A DNA stretch of 64,000 bases, taken from assembly GCA_012295275.1 (NCBI GenBank), contig CM022670.1, forward strand, positions 35,763,801 to 35,827,800, given 5' to 3'. Shown here piece by piece: positions 25,060 to 36,624 of the stretch. The position numbers and the translations under genes were made by a program. The stretch is from Chrysomallon squamiferum (lineage: Eukaryota; Mollusca; Gastropoda; Neomphalida; Peltospiridae). Within the stretch, counting starts at the first letter, position 1. Every line of letters starts with the position of its first letter. A model generated the notes under the pieces. That model was not told the origin of the DNA. It worked only from the letters and a program-made list of their open reading frames with translations, and did not search any database.

Positions 25060-26150
25060 GTATTTTATACCCACCCATCAACACGTACCAGTGAAGGCAG
25101 TGTCCAACACTAATGAGGCAACATATGCTCAAAAGAAGTGTGTATACAATAGGTATTTTAATTACATTTCTCTATTGTCTCTGTTGGATACATATGTAAC
25201 TAGTGTGCTGTTTTATGGTAGTGAGAGATGGGGTTTTCAAAAAATTACTGAGAAAATTCACTTAGGTTTTTGTAAAAAATATGTATAAATAAAAGTCATT
25301 GCTTCCCATTCTATAATCGTCAGATTATATAACGTTTTAAAGTAATTAGTGGGGAGTAAGATGACTGTTTCCTATTGGGAGCTTTCGTTAGCTCTGGGGC
25401 CTGTATGTTCATGTGACAAGACCACCCGCTGCCTGGAATTTAAAGGCGGGACATTCTCAGAAAGCAAAGATTGCACTCTGGCCTTGCACATTGCAGGACC
25501 TTAAATATTTGCTAGTAAAGGTGGCGACACTGGTCGTGTGGTGTTTTTGTATTGGTTCGATGTTTTTGGTTTTGCAACTGTAGAATTTTTATTGTAATTT
25601 GTTTTAGGAACGTCAGAGTTACCATTGTAAATGTTAACATTGCTATATCAGAAATTAACTAATATTAAAGCCCTTTAATTGGAAACCCCGTCTTGTTTGA
25701 TATTCCTAATACAGTGATATATATTACCTATATATATTATATATATATATGTGTCTCACGACAGGAGCTTGCTTCCCCACCACCCGCCGTTACACATATT
25801 TTAAATGTTAAAGTGTCAGCTACAAATAATATGGTCTGTTTTGAACTGGATAGATTCCCATTAGTTTATGAGCATACTTATAGAATGGTTAAATACTGGT
25901 TGAAATTAACTAGTACAAACAATTGCATTTTATATTATAGAAAAATAACTGAGTGACTTTTATTAGGAAAACTTTATATGAATTGCGACTGGGATACTTA
26001 TCGATAGATTAGGACCAGATTAACAAAAATATAAATTATTTGTGCATAATTAAGCAAAGAATCCATGACCAAGCAAGGCAGAATCTTTCAATTCAGATAA
26101 ATACAGCTGTGAAATGTGACCAATTGCCTGACTTGCTATCAGACAGAATG
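25060..26150 (+). mobile_element. Non-LTR retrotransposon (LINE) 3' fragment
   Basis: The + strand encodes the end of a LINE reverse transcriptase: LDTYVTSVLFYGSERWGF and KIHLGFCKK before 25282, then ILNVKVSATNNMVCFELDR and YRMVKYWLKL after 25800, followed by more decayed sequence to about 26150. The YGSE-WGF and FCK boxes are typical of the region after the RT thumb. The two parts are separated by an insertion of about 0.5 kb. The fragment is truncated at its 5' side and non-functional. Confidence 0.65.
25283..25795. mobile_element. About 0.5-kb insertion splitting the LINE, possibly a solo LTR
   Basis: ATAT stands at both ends (25279-25282 and 25796-25799), and the LINE protein frame resumes across it, so this is an insertion of about 513 bp with a likely 4-bp target duplication. 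It is GC-richer than its surroundings, starts GTATAAAT and ends CCGTTACAC. It contains AATAAA-like and AATATTAAAGCCC sequence but no coding frame. A solo LTR is the best guess; a SINE or MITE is possible. Confidence 0.4.
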
Positions 26151-26300
26151 TCAAACACCACCAACGAAAATACAGTCATCTGGCCTAATTCCTGGAAAGT
26201 TAATCATTAGGCCTAATGTCTGACGGTCTTGGGTATTAGGCTAAATGTCTAAACATTTCAGACATTAGGCCAAATGACTAGTTTGACATATTGACTGTAA

Positions 26301-26383
26301 CATACATACAAAAAAAAGAGTCTGATTTTACTTCAATCAAATAAAATTATAATCACATTCTCAAAATAAGTTTTGTGTGTGTA

Positions 26384-26466
<83 letters not shown>

Positions 26467-26729
26467 AAAGAAACAATTGGTAAAACTAGGTAAAATTAAA
26501 AAAGTGTTTTATTTATCAACTTAAACAAATTAAATCTTTAAAGTTGTATCAAATTTTGCTAAACTTCTGAGTTAATAATATATATAATTGTTTTGATTTG
26601 GGCATTGAAGACCAATAATTATATAATATATCTTTTTGTTGATAAAATCTATGGGCCTATCTCCATATTCAGATAACCAGTCAAAAAGTTTTTTTTTTTT
26701 TTTTAACAATTAATAAATAAATAATAATA

Positions 26730-26781
<52 letters not shown>

Positions 26782-27100
26782 TATTTTTCTTTCTTTATTT
26801 TATTATTATTATTATTATTATTATTACTTTATTTTATTTTTTTAAATTATTATATGATGACAAATTATAAAAATATAATAATAAATTTTCAATAAATTTC
26901 TAGGTAGCTCTACTTTCAATTGCAAAAACGAAACTGATTCTGAATTCACAAAATTTTATAACAATTTTATGAATAACTGCTGGAAATTAAACTGTGTTTA
27001 TTACTTATGATATTTTTTAATTTTACTGTTATTTATTTATTTGTTTGTATTTTATTTATTTTATATAGTGTTAAGTAATCAATAAATCTCTTTAAGTTAC
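26301..27100. other. AT-rich spacer with microsatellites upstream of copy 1
   Basis: Contains (TG)n followed by (AG)n at about 26373-26466, and ATT trinucleotide runs at about 26733-26780 and 26800-26826. Otherwise it matches the intron sequence of copy 2 at about 49815-50478. It probably lies within the first intron of copy 1. Confidence 0.5.
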
Positions 27101-27220
27101 CTATTTTGGATTATATTTCTTTCGCCCGGTAGCCGAAATTCTTCAGCTTAACGAAATCCTCGTACGTCCGAAACGTCAGTGCGTATTATTTCATAATTCT
27201 TTTGTTATTATTATAAACTA
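27101..27220 (-). promoter_or_regulatory. Candidate non-coding first exon and TATA box of copy 1
   Basis: A GC-richer block at 27101-27185 ends on the - strand at donor GTAACTT. It matches a block at 50479-50550 that has the same donor. TATAATAATAAC lies on the - strand at about 27204-27216, some 30 bases upstream of ACGCACTGACG, a plausible start point. The start-codon exons of both copies are preceded by an AG acceptor, so a separate 5' UTR exon is expected. Inference from conservation and spacing only. Confidence 0.35.
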
Positions 27221-28096
27221 AAATCTAAGAAAGTATTCAGTGTTGTACCAGGTTCGCCATTGAAGAGAGTAATAAAATGCTGTACCAAAGTCCGCGAAAC
27301 GAGCATAGCCTAGTGTTAACCAGGATGTACTAATAAACCGAAACTAGGTCAGACCTAGTTTTCATGTCAATTTACTACACCTTATCACGACAAATAAATA
27401 ACTATATAACAGTTTCACATACCCAAAATATTAGTATTTACAGATGCAATATGTGAATCATATTGACGGGGAAAAGCGGCATGTTTTATATATTTAAATT
27501 TACAAAATTAAATAGTATGTTTCATTACAGTTGTTATTCAGAAAAACTGAACTAAAAACAGAAACTAGAATTACAAGAATTGATAGGTGTCACGCCTATT
27601 CGGAGAACTGATAACGTTACAGGTATTACCAATCGATAAAATTATTTTTCTTCACCGGAGAATACCAGTAATACATTTGATAATTAATATACGCCTGTCA
27701 CTTAAGAAGCTGATACACATTATGTGTTTCGTTTTTCGAAATGACCAAGCAGATAAATAAATAAAATACAAATTTACTATTTGAAAAAAAAAATAAAGTG
27801 GGTTAATGGTGGTTTACAAAATACAGTTTTAGTATATTCAAATGTATCCCTTTAATATATTGTTTGTTTATTTATTTATTTATTTATTATTAATTTATTT
27901 ATATATTTATTTATTTATTATTAATTAATTAATTAATTTATTTATTCATTTATTCTTTCGTTTATTCATTCATTTATTTAATTTTATTTGTTTATTTATT
28001 TATTTATTTCATATGTAATTGGTGATAGGTATACGCATATGCAGCCGGAATTCCCTAGAAACTCAAACGAAACAAAGGAGTAGATTTGATTATTAC

Positions 28097-28131
<35 letters not shown>

Positions 28132-29170
28132 GTGTGTGTGTGTGTGTGACTATGTGTGTGTGTGTGTGTGTACTTATTTCGTAATTTCGAAACATAAAGA
28201 TGATTACTGAGTGGCAACAATATAGCTTTAGTAGGTTTCTCTTCCTTCATTAGAGGCAAACAGAACACCCTAAGGCAAATCTAAAGAAATTAAACTGTAT
28301 ACTCAGATATATCATAAATGTTAAAACAAACACAATGATCTATGTAATTGTGGAAGATCGTTATGGAGTGAGGGGCAAAATTCTGTTTTTAATCGTATAA
28401 CAAGTTTGTTTATTTGTGTGAACGTTCTTAGATAGGCAGATATCACCTCCTGGACATATGCTGCGAAAGCGTAAAGGAGCTTTATTCCAGTTTGAACATC
28501 GTTTCAAAGAATCACTTTGCTCAATCTAAAATGCTGCTAACAATCCAGTTATTAGTGCAGGCCAAGTTTTTAGTCATTGCGTTTTAATCCAGATGGCAGT
28601 ATCTGAAGCAGTCCCCGTCGCCCACACAACAATAAATAAATAAATAAATAAGTAAAATAAAATAAAATAAAATAAAATAACAGTTATAGATCACGTGTGT
28701 AATGGATAGAAAACGTACACACACACAGACATGCGTACAACCAAATATGTAATTAATTTCTATATAACGTATGGTGTTTTCGATGCAGAACCCAGTGATG
28801 ATAATCAGCAGAAATAATTTCGTTAAGTTCTTAAAGATAACATATGGATGCGAATCAAAATTAATGAAATTTAATTACTGAAACAAAAAAGAAAAAAGTG
28901 TTGAAAAACAGTTATGTTGACAGAAGTATATATCGACTCGTGTGAGTTAGGCAGATAGTCGAAAATACTCAGATGTAAACATTCATAAACACATATGCAT
29001 GCATACATACGTACATTCATACACACACACACACACTGCCACGTACGCTTTTTAAAAATTATCTGATATTGCATTTAATTTAAAGATAAACTAAAACCAC
29101 TTTATCACATCATTCCACATCCCCCAGTACATGGATAAGAAATTAAAGAAAATGAATACTAAGATGACCA
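27221..29170. other. Intergenic spacer between copies 1 and 2
   Basis: Non-coding and AT-rich, homologous to about 50581-53200. Includes a TTTA tetranucleotide tract (about 27862-28010), an ATT run (about 28091-28131) and a GT run (about 28132-28171). Conserved patches include CTATTCGGAGAACTGATAA and AAAGGAGCTTTATTCCA. No gene seen. Confidence 0.5.
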
Positions 29171-29174
29171 AACG

Positions 29175-29260
29175 TGATTGGTTCCCGACTACTATTTAAA
29201 TATCGACTCCACAGTCTAGCACGATAGCAGACGATAAATGAAAGTTGTTGATGATGTAAG
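29175..29260 (+). promoter_or_regulatory. Conserved promoter-like block facing right, with ATG and splice donor
   Basis: In + orientation: inverted CCAAT (ATTGG, 29176-29180), TATTTAAATA (29192-29201), then CCACAGTCTAGCACGATAGC, an ATG at 29237, five more codons and a strong donor GTAAGC at 29255. The same order and spacing recur at 53215-53299. TATTTAAATA is palindromic, but the CCAAT box on the left and the donor on the right favour rightward transcription. No downstream exon could be identified, so the transcript, if real, may be non-coding. Confidence 0.4.
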
Positions 29261-30444
29261 CGGCCCATTTCACATTTTCTGCTTTTTTTAAAATTTATAT
29301 CTAACCTTTTTTTGTTTTACTGAAATTAATTTTCTTTCAGGTAATTAGCGATTATTTAATTGTATAATAATCTGAGTAAAACACAAATTTAAATTGATGA
29401 ATAATTAATTAATGCTGCTAAACTGTTCCGAAATTTTTTTTCCTAATTAGGAGAGAAGTTCTGACCCAAAAATATTTGATATGAGAATTCAGTTTTTTTT
29501 CTTCTGAAATTTAAACAAAAGCTAGTCATTACACATGATATAATTTTTTTACTTTTTATTTTGAACTTATTTATTTTTATGGCTGTTTAATTGAAGAATT
29601 ATTTTTAAGCAAACACACACAGAGAGAGATACCGAAACTCTCGGCGAAAGAGACTTAGGAAACAAAATACAATCAATTTGAATAACAATCCATAAAACAC
29701 TTTAATGTGTTAAAATTTTATTATTATCAAAATAATTTATATCACAAGGGTAACTATAGTATAAAATTTATAAACAGTTTCATCACAAACATATTATTCC
29801 TAAAATATTAAAACATTATATAAAGTTTGTATCACAGATTACCTCAATTTGCAATAGAGTATAAGGTCAAAAACAGAACCTCCAGTCCAGAAATTCATAT
29901 TAAGCATCCCTGATTAATTATTATAATTTTAATTTTCTTAACATTATTATTATTATTTTACTATTATTTATTTATTCTAATTGCTTTCACACCAGAATTA
30001 AAAATGTATTATCAAAAGAAAAAGGGTTGTAAATCAAAAACATACTTCATACATTCATTAACAGTATTGTTTAGACCCTTTCTAAAGTATAATTTTTTCC
30101 TGATAAATCAATAAAAATACTATTTATTAGATTTGTTAAATAGTTTCTAAGAAAGGTAAAAAGCAAATTCTGAGTTTTTACTTAAATTACACCACACTAC
30201 ATTAAAATAAAAAATATGATAAGATGTGTTAAATAGGTTCTAATAAATGTAGCTCTGTTTTAAATCATTTTATGTATAATTATAAATTTATTTGCAGTAT
30301 ACATTTTTGCTGATAAATCAATTCAGTAAAATTTAGTTCAGCCTAACAGGAACATTTCATTTTTTTAAATATTTTGGTTATGCATTGCCAAATGTCAGAA
30401 TAGGTGAACATGAAAAGTATTGTAATAATTATGAAAAAATAACC

Positions 30445-30476
<32 letters not shown>

Positions 30477-33400
30477 AAGTAATAAGAATTTTTTTTCTCA
30501 GAATATTAAACTAATATGTGTCAAACAGAAAAACATAAATGAATACAGTATGGTTATAACTGCTTAGTCTCATATATTTTTATTTTCATAATTGTTTCCA
30601 TTTTCTTTATAGTAATATCCTTGAAAAACTACTTCCAAATGTATATGGTAAACTATATTCATACACTGAGCAGATATCAGACGATGTTTATATTGTTCTT
30701 GTTTTTTTTTCCCTTTGTTTTTTCCTTTGTTCTTGTTTTTGTGTTTGTTTTTATTTAAAAGACATGTTATAATGAATCCACTAAGTAAGTAAAGTAAGTT
30801 TTTTAAAACAAACACAACAAAAAAAAAAAAAAAACCTTTTTGTACATTATCCATTAAACAGATTAATATTTCAAAATCAAAGTGGGTAAATCACATACCA
30901 CCTTTTGCATTTTCATTATTAGTAAACACGATATTTATAACTGATTGCAAATTAACAGAAGTATTATCATGTAAAAACAAAATGGTTACTTTTTCAGTAT
31001 ACAGAAAGACATGATAGATATTTATATTTTTAACAATACATATAATAATTCCTATATTAATGAGTAAAACGAATTTTTTGCATTATTCTAAAATAGGAAA
31101 AACATATTTGTCAATTGTAACAAAAAACCTTATCTAAAATCAAAAAGTTATGATATTAAATATCGTACAGTATAAAATTTGCATTAGAAAAATATTACAA
31201 TATAAACAATGCACACTATGTATATAGCTAAAATTTTCTCTAAGATTTAAAATTATAAATGTGTTAAATGGTATTTACGGATATCCGTGTTTAACATTAA
31301 AAATAATTAAATTAATGAAAGATATGTCCCAAATGTTAACAATTTGGTAAATATTCTTAAATATATGAAAACTTTCAAAATAAAATCAAAACTTTAACCT
31401 AATTGCTGTATTTTTTTCATGCGTAAGTAATATGAAATTTTCAGTATGAAATGAAATATGTATTCATCAAGTTGAACAGCAATAAGTAAGTAAGTACCAA
31501 TACATCTCAATAACAGGAAAAATCATAAAAAGTTAAAATAATATTTTAAATACTTACAAATTTGTAATAACACAAGAAGCTGCTAACACAGATGCAGAAA
31601 GGTAACAGAATATATAGAAGCAAATTCTGAGTTTTTACTTAAATTACACCATAGTAAAACATTAAAAAAAAAAAAAGACTATATATCAGTTTTGTTAAAT
31701 AGGTTCTAATAAATTTAGCTCCATTTTAAATCATTTTATGTATTTTATTATAAATTTATTTGCTAAATCATCTCAGTGAAATATAGTTCAGCCTAATAGG
31801 AACATATACATTTTTTAATAGTTTAATTATACATTGCGAAATGTGAGAGTGGGTGAATATGAAATGATTTTAGAAATTATGAAAATAAGATTACAGTTGC
31901 CATTTGATCAAATGTTTGTTTTCCCTGGAAAGAAAGAAAAAAGAAGAAAAATAAGAATTATTTTTTATTATTATTATTATATTTTTAAATCAAAATTTTA
32001 AACTAATATGTGTCATGGCACAAAAATGTCACTAGAAACCAAAATATGAATACAGTGTGGTTATAACTGCTCAATGTCTAATATTTTTATTTTCATAACA
32101 ACTGTTTTATTTTCTTTATGATAATATCCCTGAAAAATTATTTCAGAATGTATACGGTAAACTATATACATACACTGAGTAGATATCAGCAGACTGTTAT
32201 TGTTTTTTTTTGTTTTTTTTGTTGGTTTTTTAAATATATTTAAGAAACATTTTATACGGAATCCATAAAGTAAATTAATTGGATTATTTGTTTGTTTCCT
32301 CTGTTTGTTTGTTTGTTTGTTTGTTTTTGTTGTTCTTTTTGCTCTATTTAAAACAACTTTTTATACAGTATACATTAATACTTCAAAATCTATGTAGGGT
32401 AAATCACGTACCACCTTCTACATTTTCATTATTAGTAAACACAACATTTATAACTGATTGCAAATTAACAGAGCATTATCATGTAAAAACAAAATGGTTA
32501 CAGTTTCAGTATGCAGAAAGACATGATAGATCAGCTTAAATTATATATTAATGAGTAAAACGAATTATTGTGCATTATTCTAAAGCAAGGCAAAAAATTT
32601 TTTTCCATTGTGACGTTGTAAAATACAAAAAATAACAACAACAACAAAAAGAACACATCTAAAATCAAAAAGTTATGATATCAAATATCATACAGTATAA
32701 AAATATTACGATATTAACAATGCACTCTATCAACAAAGTTAAAATTTTCTTAAAGCTTTACAATAAAAATCATAAAAGGTTTTAAACATAAATATGAAAT
32801 AATATTTCAAATACTTAAAAATTTGTATCAACACAGAAGCTGGTAACACAGATGAAGAAAGGTTACAGAATATATACAACCAAATTCTGAGTTTATATCA
32901 ATTGGATCCAAAGTAATAATATGTCAGGTACTGTTGGTATTTCTGTATTAAAGAGATGTACATGGTAGTGTTGGTCTCTCTGTCTTAACATATGTTTCAT
33001 CTTTCTTATTCTTTCCACATACAGTATAAGTAATTATACTATATTCAGTATTATCATATGTGAACAAAAACAGGACTAAAGTTACTGACATTCAGAGAGA
33101 CTAATACATATATATTTATCAGGTGAACTATTAAGGCCATTTAAAATATATTTGTTTTTCTACATCATATCTCTGTTTCAAACAATACTGAAGATGAATA
33201 AAACTTAACAGCACACTATACATATTCTATATTTGTATATAAAATATTTTAAAATAATAACAGTAAAAAGTATGAAATTGGGTTTAAGTACAATTAAAAA
33301 TACATTCCACATCCCACTCTGAATGAATAATATTTTGTAAATTCAAGAAAGTGAATATATTACAATGCTGGTATAACAAACTGACTTCTACTAAATTAAG

Positions 33401-33720
33401 AATTTTTTAACGTCATACAAACCAGTAAAATTTTTTAACGTCATACAACCAGCACACACAAACACACACACACAACACACACATATTTGTTTTCATAAAA
33501 TGTCATGGAGTGTGATTTCATTCCGTAGTGGAGATGAACGCAGAAACATATCTTACTGATACCTGATAGCAGCAAGTTTCCTTTCATGTTATCACAGTTT
33601 CACATAAAATACAAACAATATATGACACATAGCTAATATTAAGTATTCGCTCATTCTTGAATAATCAGCTGAAAGATGGTATTAATAAGAGTTCCCTGTC
33701 TTTGTTACAAACTGATTCTT
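29261..33720 (-). other. 3' flank of copy 2
   Basis: AT-rich, no coding frames apart from low-complexity ones. Homologous to 8.8-11.5 kb and 53.3-56.5 kb, with the same internal direct repeats (about 30120-30690 and 31685-32190). Poly-A tracts lie near 30449-30467 and 30820-30836. A CACACA patch lies near 33455-33480. Confidence 0.5.
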
Positions 33721-36624
33721 TTAATACTTCTGCCAGTCTGATGAAGGAAAATGCTGATGTTTTTGTCTATTTTTTTTTCGAAATTTTGGGAATTGATCTG
33801 GATCTGTGATGAGACAGCCTTTTCTTTCATATGACATCAACAAATTTTTCCAAACTTGATCAACTTCTAGTAGATTCTTGTTGCCTGAAGATTTAATGAA
33901 CAGTTTTAATCAGAAAAGAATACTGGAATAAACCACGTAAGTACAACTTATTTGCATTAATTAATTATTGGTGTTTTCTTCTCCTTTATTTTTAAATATA
34001 TTTTTTAATTTGTGTCATTTTAAAGTTTAAAAAGAAAAATATAAACTTTTGCTGCTTAATATTTATACAACTTAAGTGTTCCTTTTTCAGTTAAATATTT
34101 AAACTACAAGTTATTGAAAACTGTTTGCAATTTTGAATTGATCATTGAGCAAAATAAGAATTTCCTTATAGCAGCTGGCCATGTTTGCACATTGTATTTT
34201 TCTCTTATCTACGTTAATTCTACTTAGTAAATTTTTTTACAATTGTCTTTATCTGCCAAGTCTGACATTATGTTTATTTACTTAGAAGTAAACTGAAAAG
34301 AATGGTCATAAATTTTCTTTTATTTCTTTTTAGCATTGACTCTGTTTTTCAGTTAAATAATGAAGAGGGTCCATGTAACATCATTATGGATCTATGGTAG
34401 AGCTCCAGTTAACCATAATCCTTATCTGACTGTTATTTATTTTAAGGAAACAATATACAATAAAGTCATTTCACAACGTTTATAAACGAAATCTTACCAA
34501 CAATAATCAGTCCTTTCCTAGCTCTTGTCAGAGCAACATTTATCTGGTTTGCATCTGTAATGAATCCCAGATTGCTTTTGCACCATCCAAGTGTTGGAGC
34601 AGGTTCTATTTTGTAGGTTGGCAGAGACCGCACTGTACTGAATATAACATAGTCCCATTCACCTCCTGTTATTGTAGATAAAAAATAAAAGAGAATTTTA
34701 TTTTTATTTATTTTTATTTATTTATTTTAATTTTAAAATTTGTTCTTCCTATTAAAACGACCAAAAATAAGGGTTATCAAGGAAGGAAATCAGAGTATGA
34801 CACCTGAATGAGATATAATTGTATTTCACAAAAGCCTGAATTATATGTCATCAAAAACCAATGTGTAGTTCATTTTCAAACCTATTTAATGCCATTATAA
34901 TCATACTTGCATAATGAATATTTCTTTAATGATACTTTAGTCTACTTTTATATTAATTAGGTTTTAGTTGTACGGTCCTTCCTACTCTAGTGTCAAAAGA
35001 AAGGAAATTTGTTATCAACACCACAGAAGCAAGTCTTTAATCAGCATCAAAGAATATGATCATATGCACCTATCCATTGACAGGAAGGCACAAATTATGG
35101 ATGTTTTTATAAACCAGTTATCAGATCACTATTTGGAATTGGAAATAGCAATAAGGATGATAGGTTCATTGTTCCTCAGATGACTAGTCTGCTATCTGAA
35201 GTAAAGTCCTTTATTTTTATACAATGTGACAATACCAGTAAGAACATAAAAGAATTACCTTGACTTGATACTACAGTGCTGACATTCAGATTCCTGTAGC
35301 GTGGACCTTCTGGGTTGTTTATTGAATTTTTGTATTCAGTTAGTTTTTGTTTCAAAATAGAAACCTGAGCATTATACTGAGATAAAACAACAATATTTCT
35401 TGAACCCACACCAAACTCATGCTCAATAAGCCATCTGTAGATCTGCACCTGTTATAAATAAATGCAATACAATTCAAACAGTTACGAATTTAATTTAATA
35501 CTAATTATAAATGTTTGCCAAGTCATGTTTTGTATCTGAGCAAAACATCAGTTAGCATTAATATTTCCTAACTTATTTACTAGCCTGCCTTTGCAATTGA
35601 TTGAAAAAAATAATAAGCAAATAAGGACTTTTCTAGAGCTATCATGTATTTTTTTATTAATGAAATTGCCAAACATTAACTATTACGGTAAGCTGCCTTT
35701 GTTTCAATGACCAAGACATATAAAATATCATTCTTGGAAGAAATAATAAATGTTGATTTTCTTACATCCACAACAGCTCTAGGGAGAAAAAGAAAGAATA
35801 TTAAGAAATATTTCAAAGTAAAGAAACTGAAATTAAGGATGAAAACTTTAAAAGAAAACACTCAAAGCTTAAAGTATGAAAATGAAGATTTATTATTTAA
35901 ACTTTATTATTTCTGATGATATTCCTTTCTTTCCTAAGTTTTTTTCCATCTCTTAAATTAGTTTATGCTTTAAAATTAACACACTGTTTGTTTTTGCTGA
36001 GGTCTTTAATATATGACTATTTTTTTTTTTCAAAAAAAACTTATGTGCTAATTGGTGTATTAATATATGAAAATATATTGGATTTCTAATCACAGATTAA
36101 CACTGTTTATTTGTGCTGAGGTCATTAATATATGACCTATTACCTCTTTTTTTCTCAAAATTAACTTATGTGCTAATTGGTATATTAATATATGAAAGTA
36201 TTAGATTTCTAATCACATATACAAATCATAATAACAGTTACTGAATCAAATGCATCATAGTATAAACACAAGCTGGTTTTCTGTTTTATTCAAATTACAG
36301 ATTTTACAGTTAAAGTGAAATAAACAGAATGGATTATTATGAGAAGTCACTTAGTATAGAGATCTTGAAAAATTAGCACTTAGAAAAGGAACTGTCAAGA
36401 CATACCACTTTATCAGCTTCAGCCATGTTGGATTTGGATTGTTCATTTCCTTCCTCCGTGCTGACTGTTAGAGTTTCCTCTACTCCTTCAACATGGCAGA
36501 AAACAAGAGGAATCTTTGGATTTGGCCACAGTTTCAGTGGAAAATCTTGATCTTTCTCAATGCGTCCAGTTTTTAGTTTGTTTTCATAGAACTCACGTGA
36601 AGGAAATTCACATATTTTTGGATG
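33721..36624 (-). CDS. Copy 2 C-terminal helicase exons (motifs IV-VI)
   Basis: Exon 36406-36624 starts HPKICEFPSREFYENKL (after QYRM). Exon 35259-35448 has NIVVLSQYNAQVSILKQKL and STVVSSQ. Exon 34498-34665 has GEWDYVIFSTVRS and QINVALTRARKGLIIVG. Exon 33721-33884 has NKNLLEVDQVWKNLL, ending in TAA at 33721-33723. These are RecA2 motifs of UPF1-like helicases, including the motif VI arginines. All four exons are open. Confidence 0.8.

Larger units (their letters stand above)
23684..26300 (-). mobile_element. Ginger/KRBA2-like DNA transposon with ~65-bp terminal inverted repeats
   Basis: The left end at 23684-23750 (TTTACAGTCAATAT, TCATCTGGCCT, TGAAATGTTTAG, GCCTAAT) matches the reverse complement of 26235-26300 with about 8-10 mismatches. 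Between them lies a decayed integrase on the - strand and a nested LINE fragment. GC content is clearly higher than around it. The flanks AATAGTCTGATACCTGTG (left) and GAGTCTGATTTTACTTCAA (right) become contiguous in copy 2 at about 49785-49825, which is an empty site. Family naming rests on the H2C2 plus DDE integrase combined with inverted ends; Ginger-type elements have both. It sits upstream of copy 1's start codon. Confidence 0.7.

Noticed and set aside
26723-26830. Regularly repeated short units, considered as a CRISPR array
   Set aside because: Simple ATT trinucleotide repeats without spacers, in a eukaryotic genome.
28871-29074. Small - strand frame with Cys/Val-rich start
   Set aside because: Built on a CA/GT repeat and not kept in the homologous spacer near 53 kb.
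30385-30567. Lys-rich + strand frame
   Set aside because: Crosses a poly-A tract in the 3' flank; no match to a conserved frame in the other flanks.
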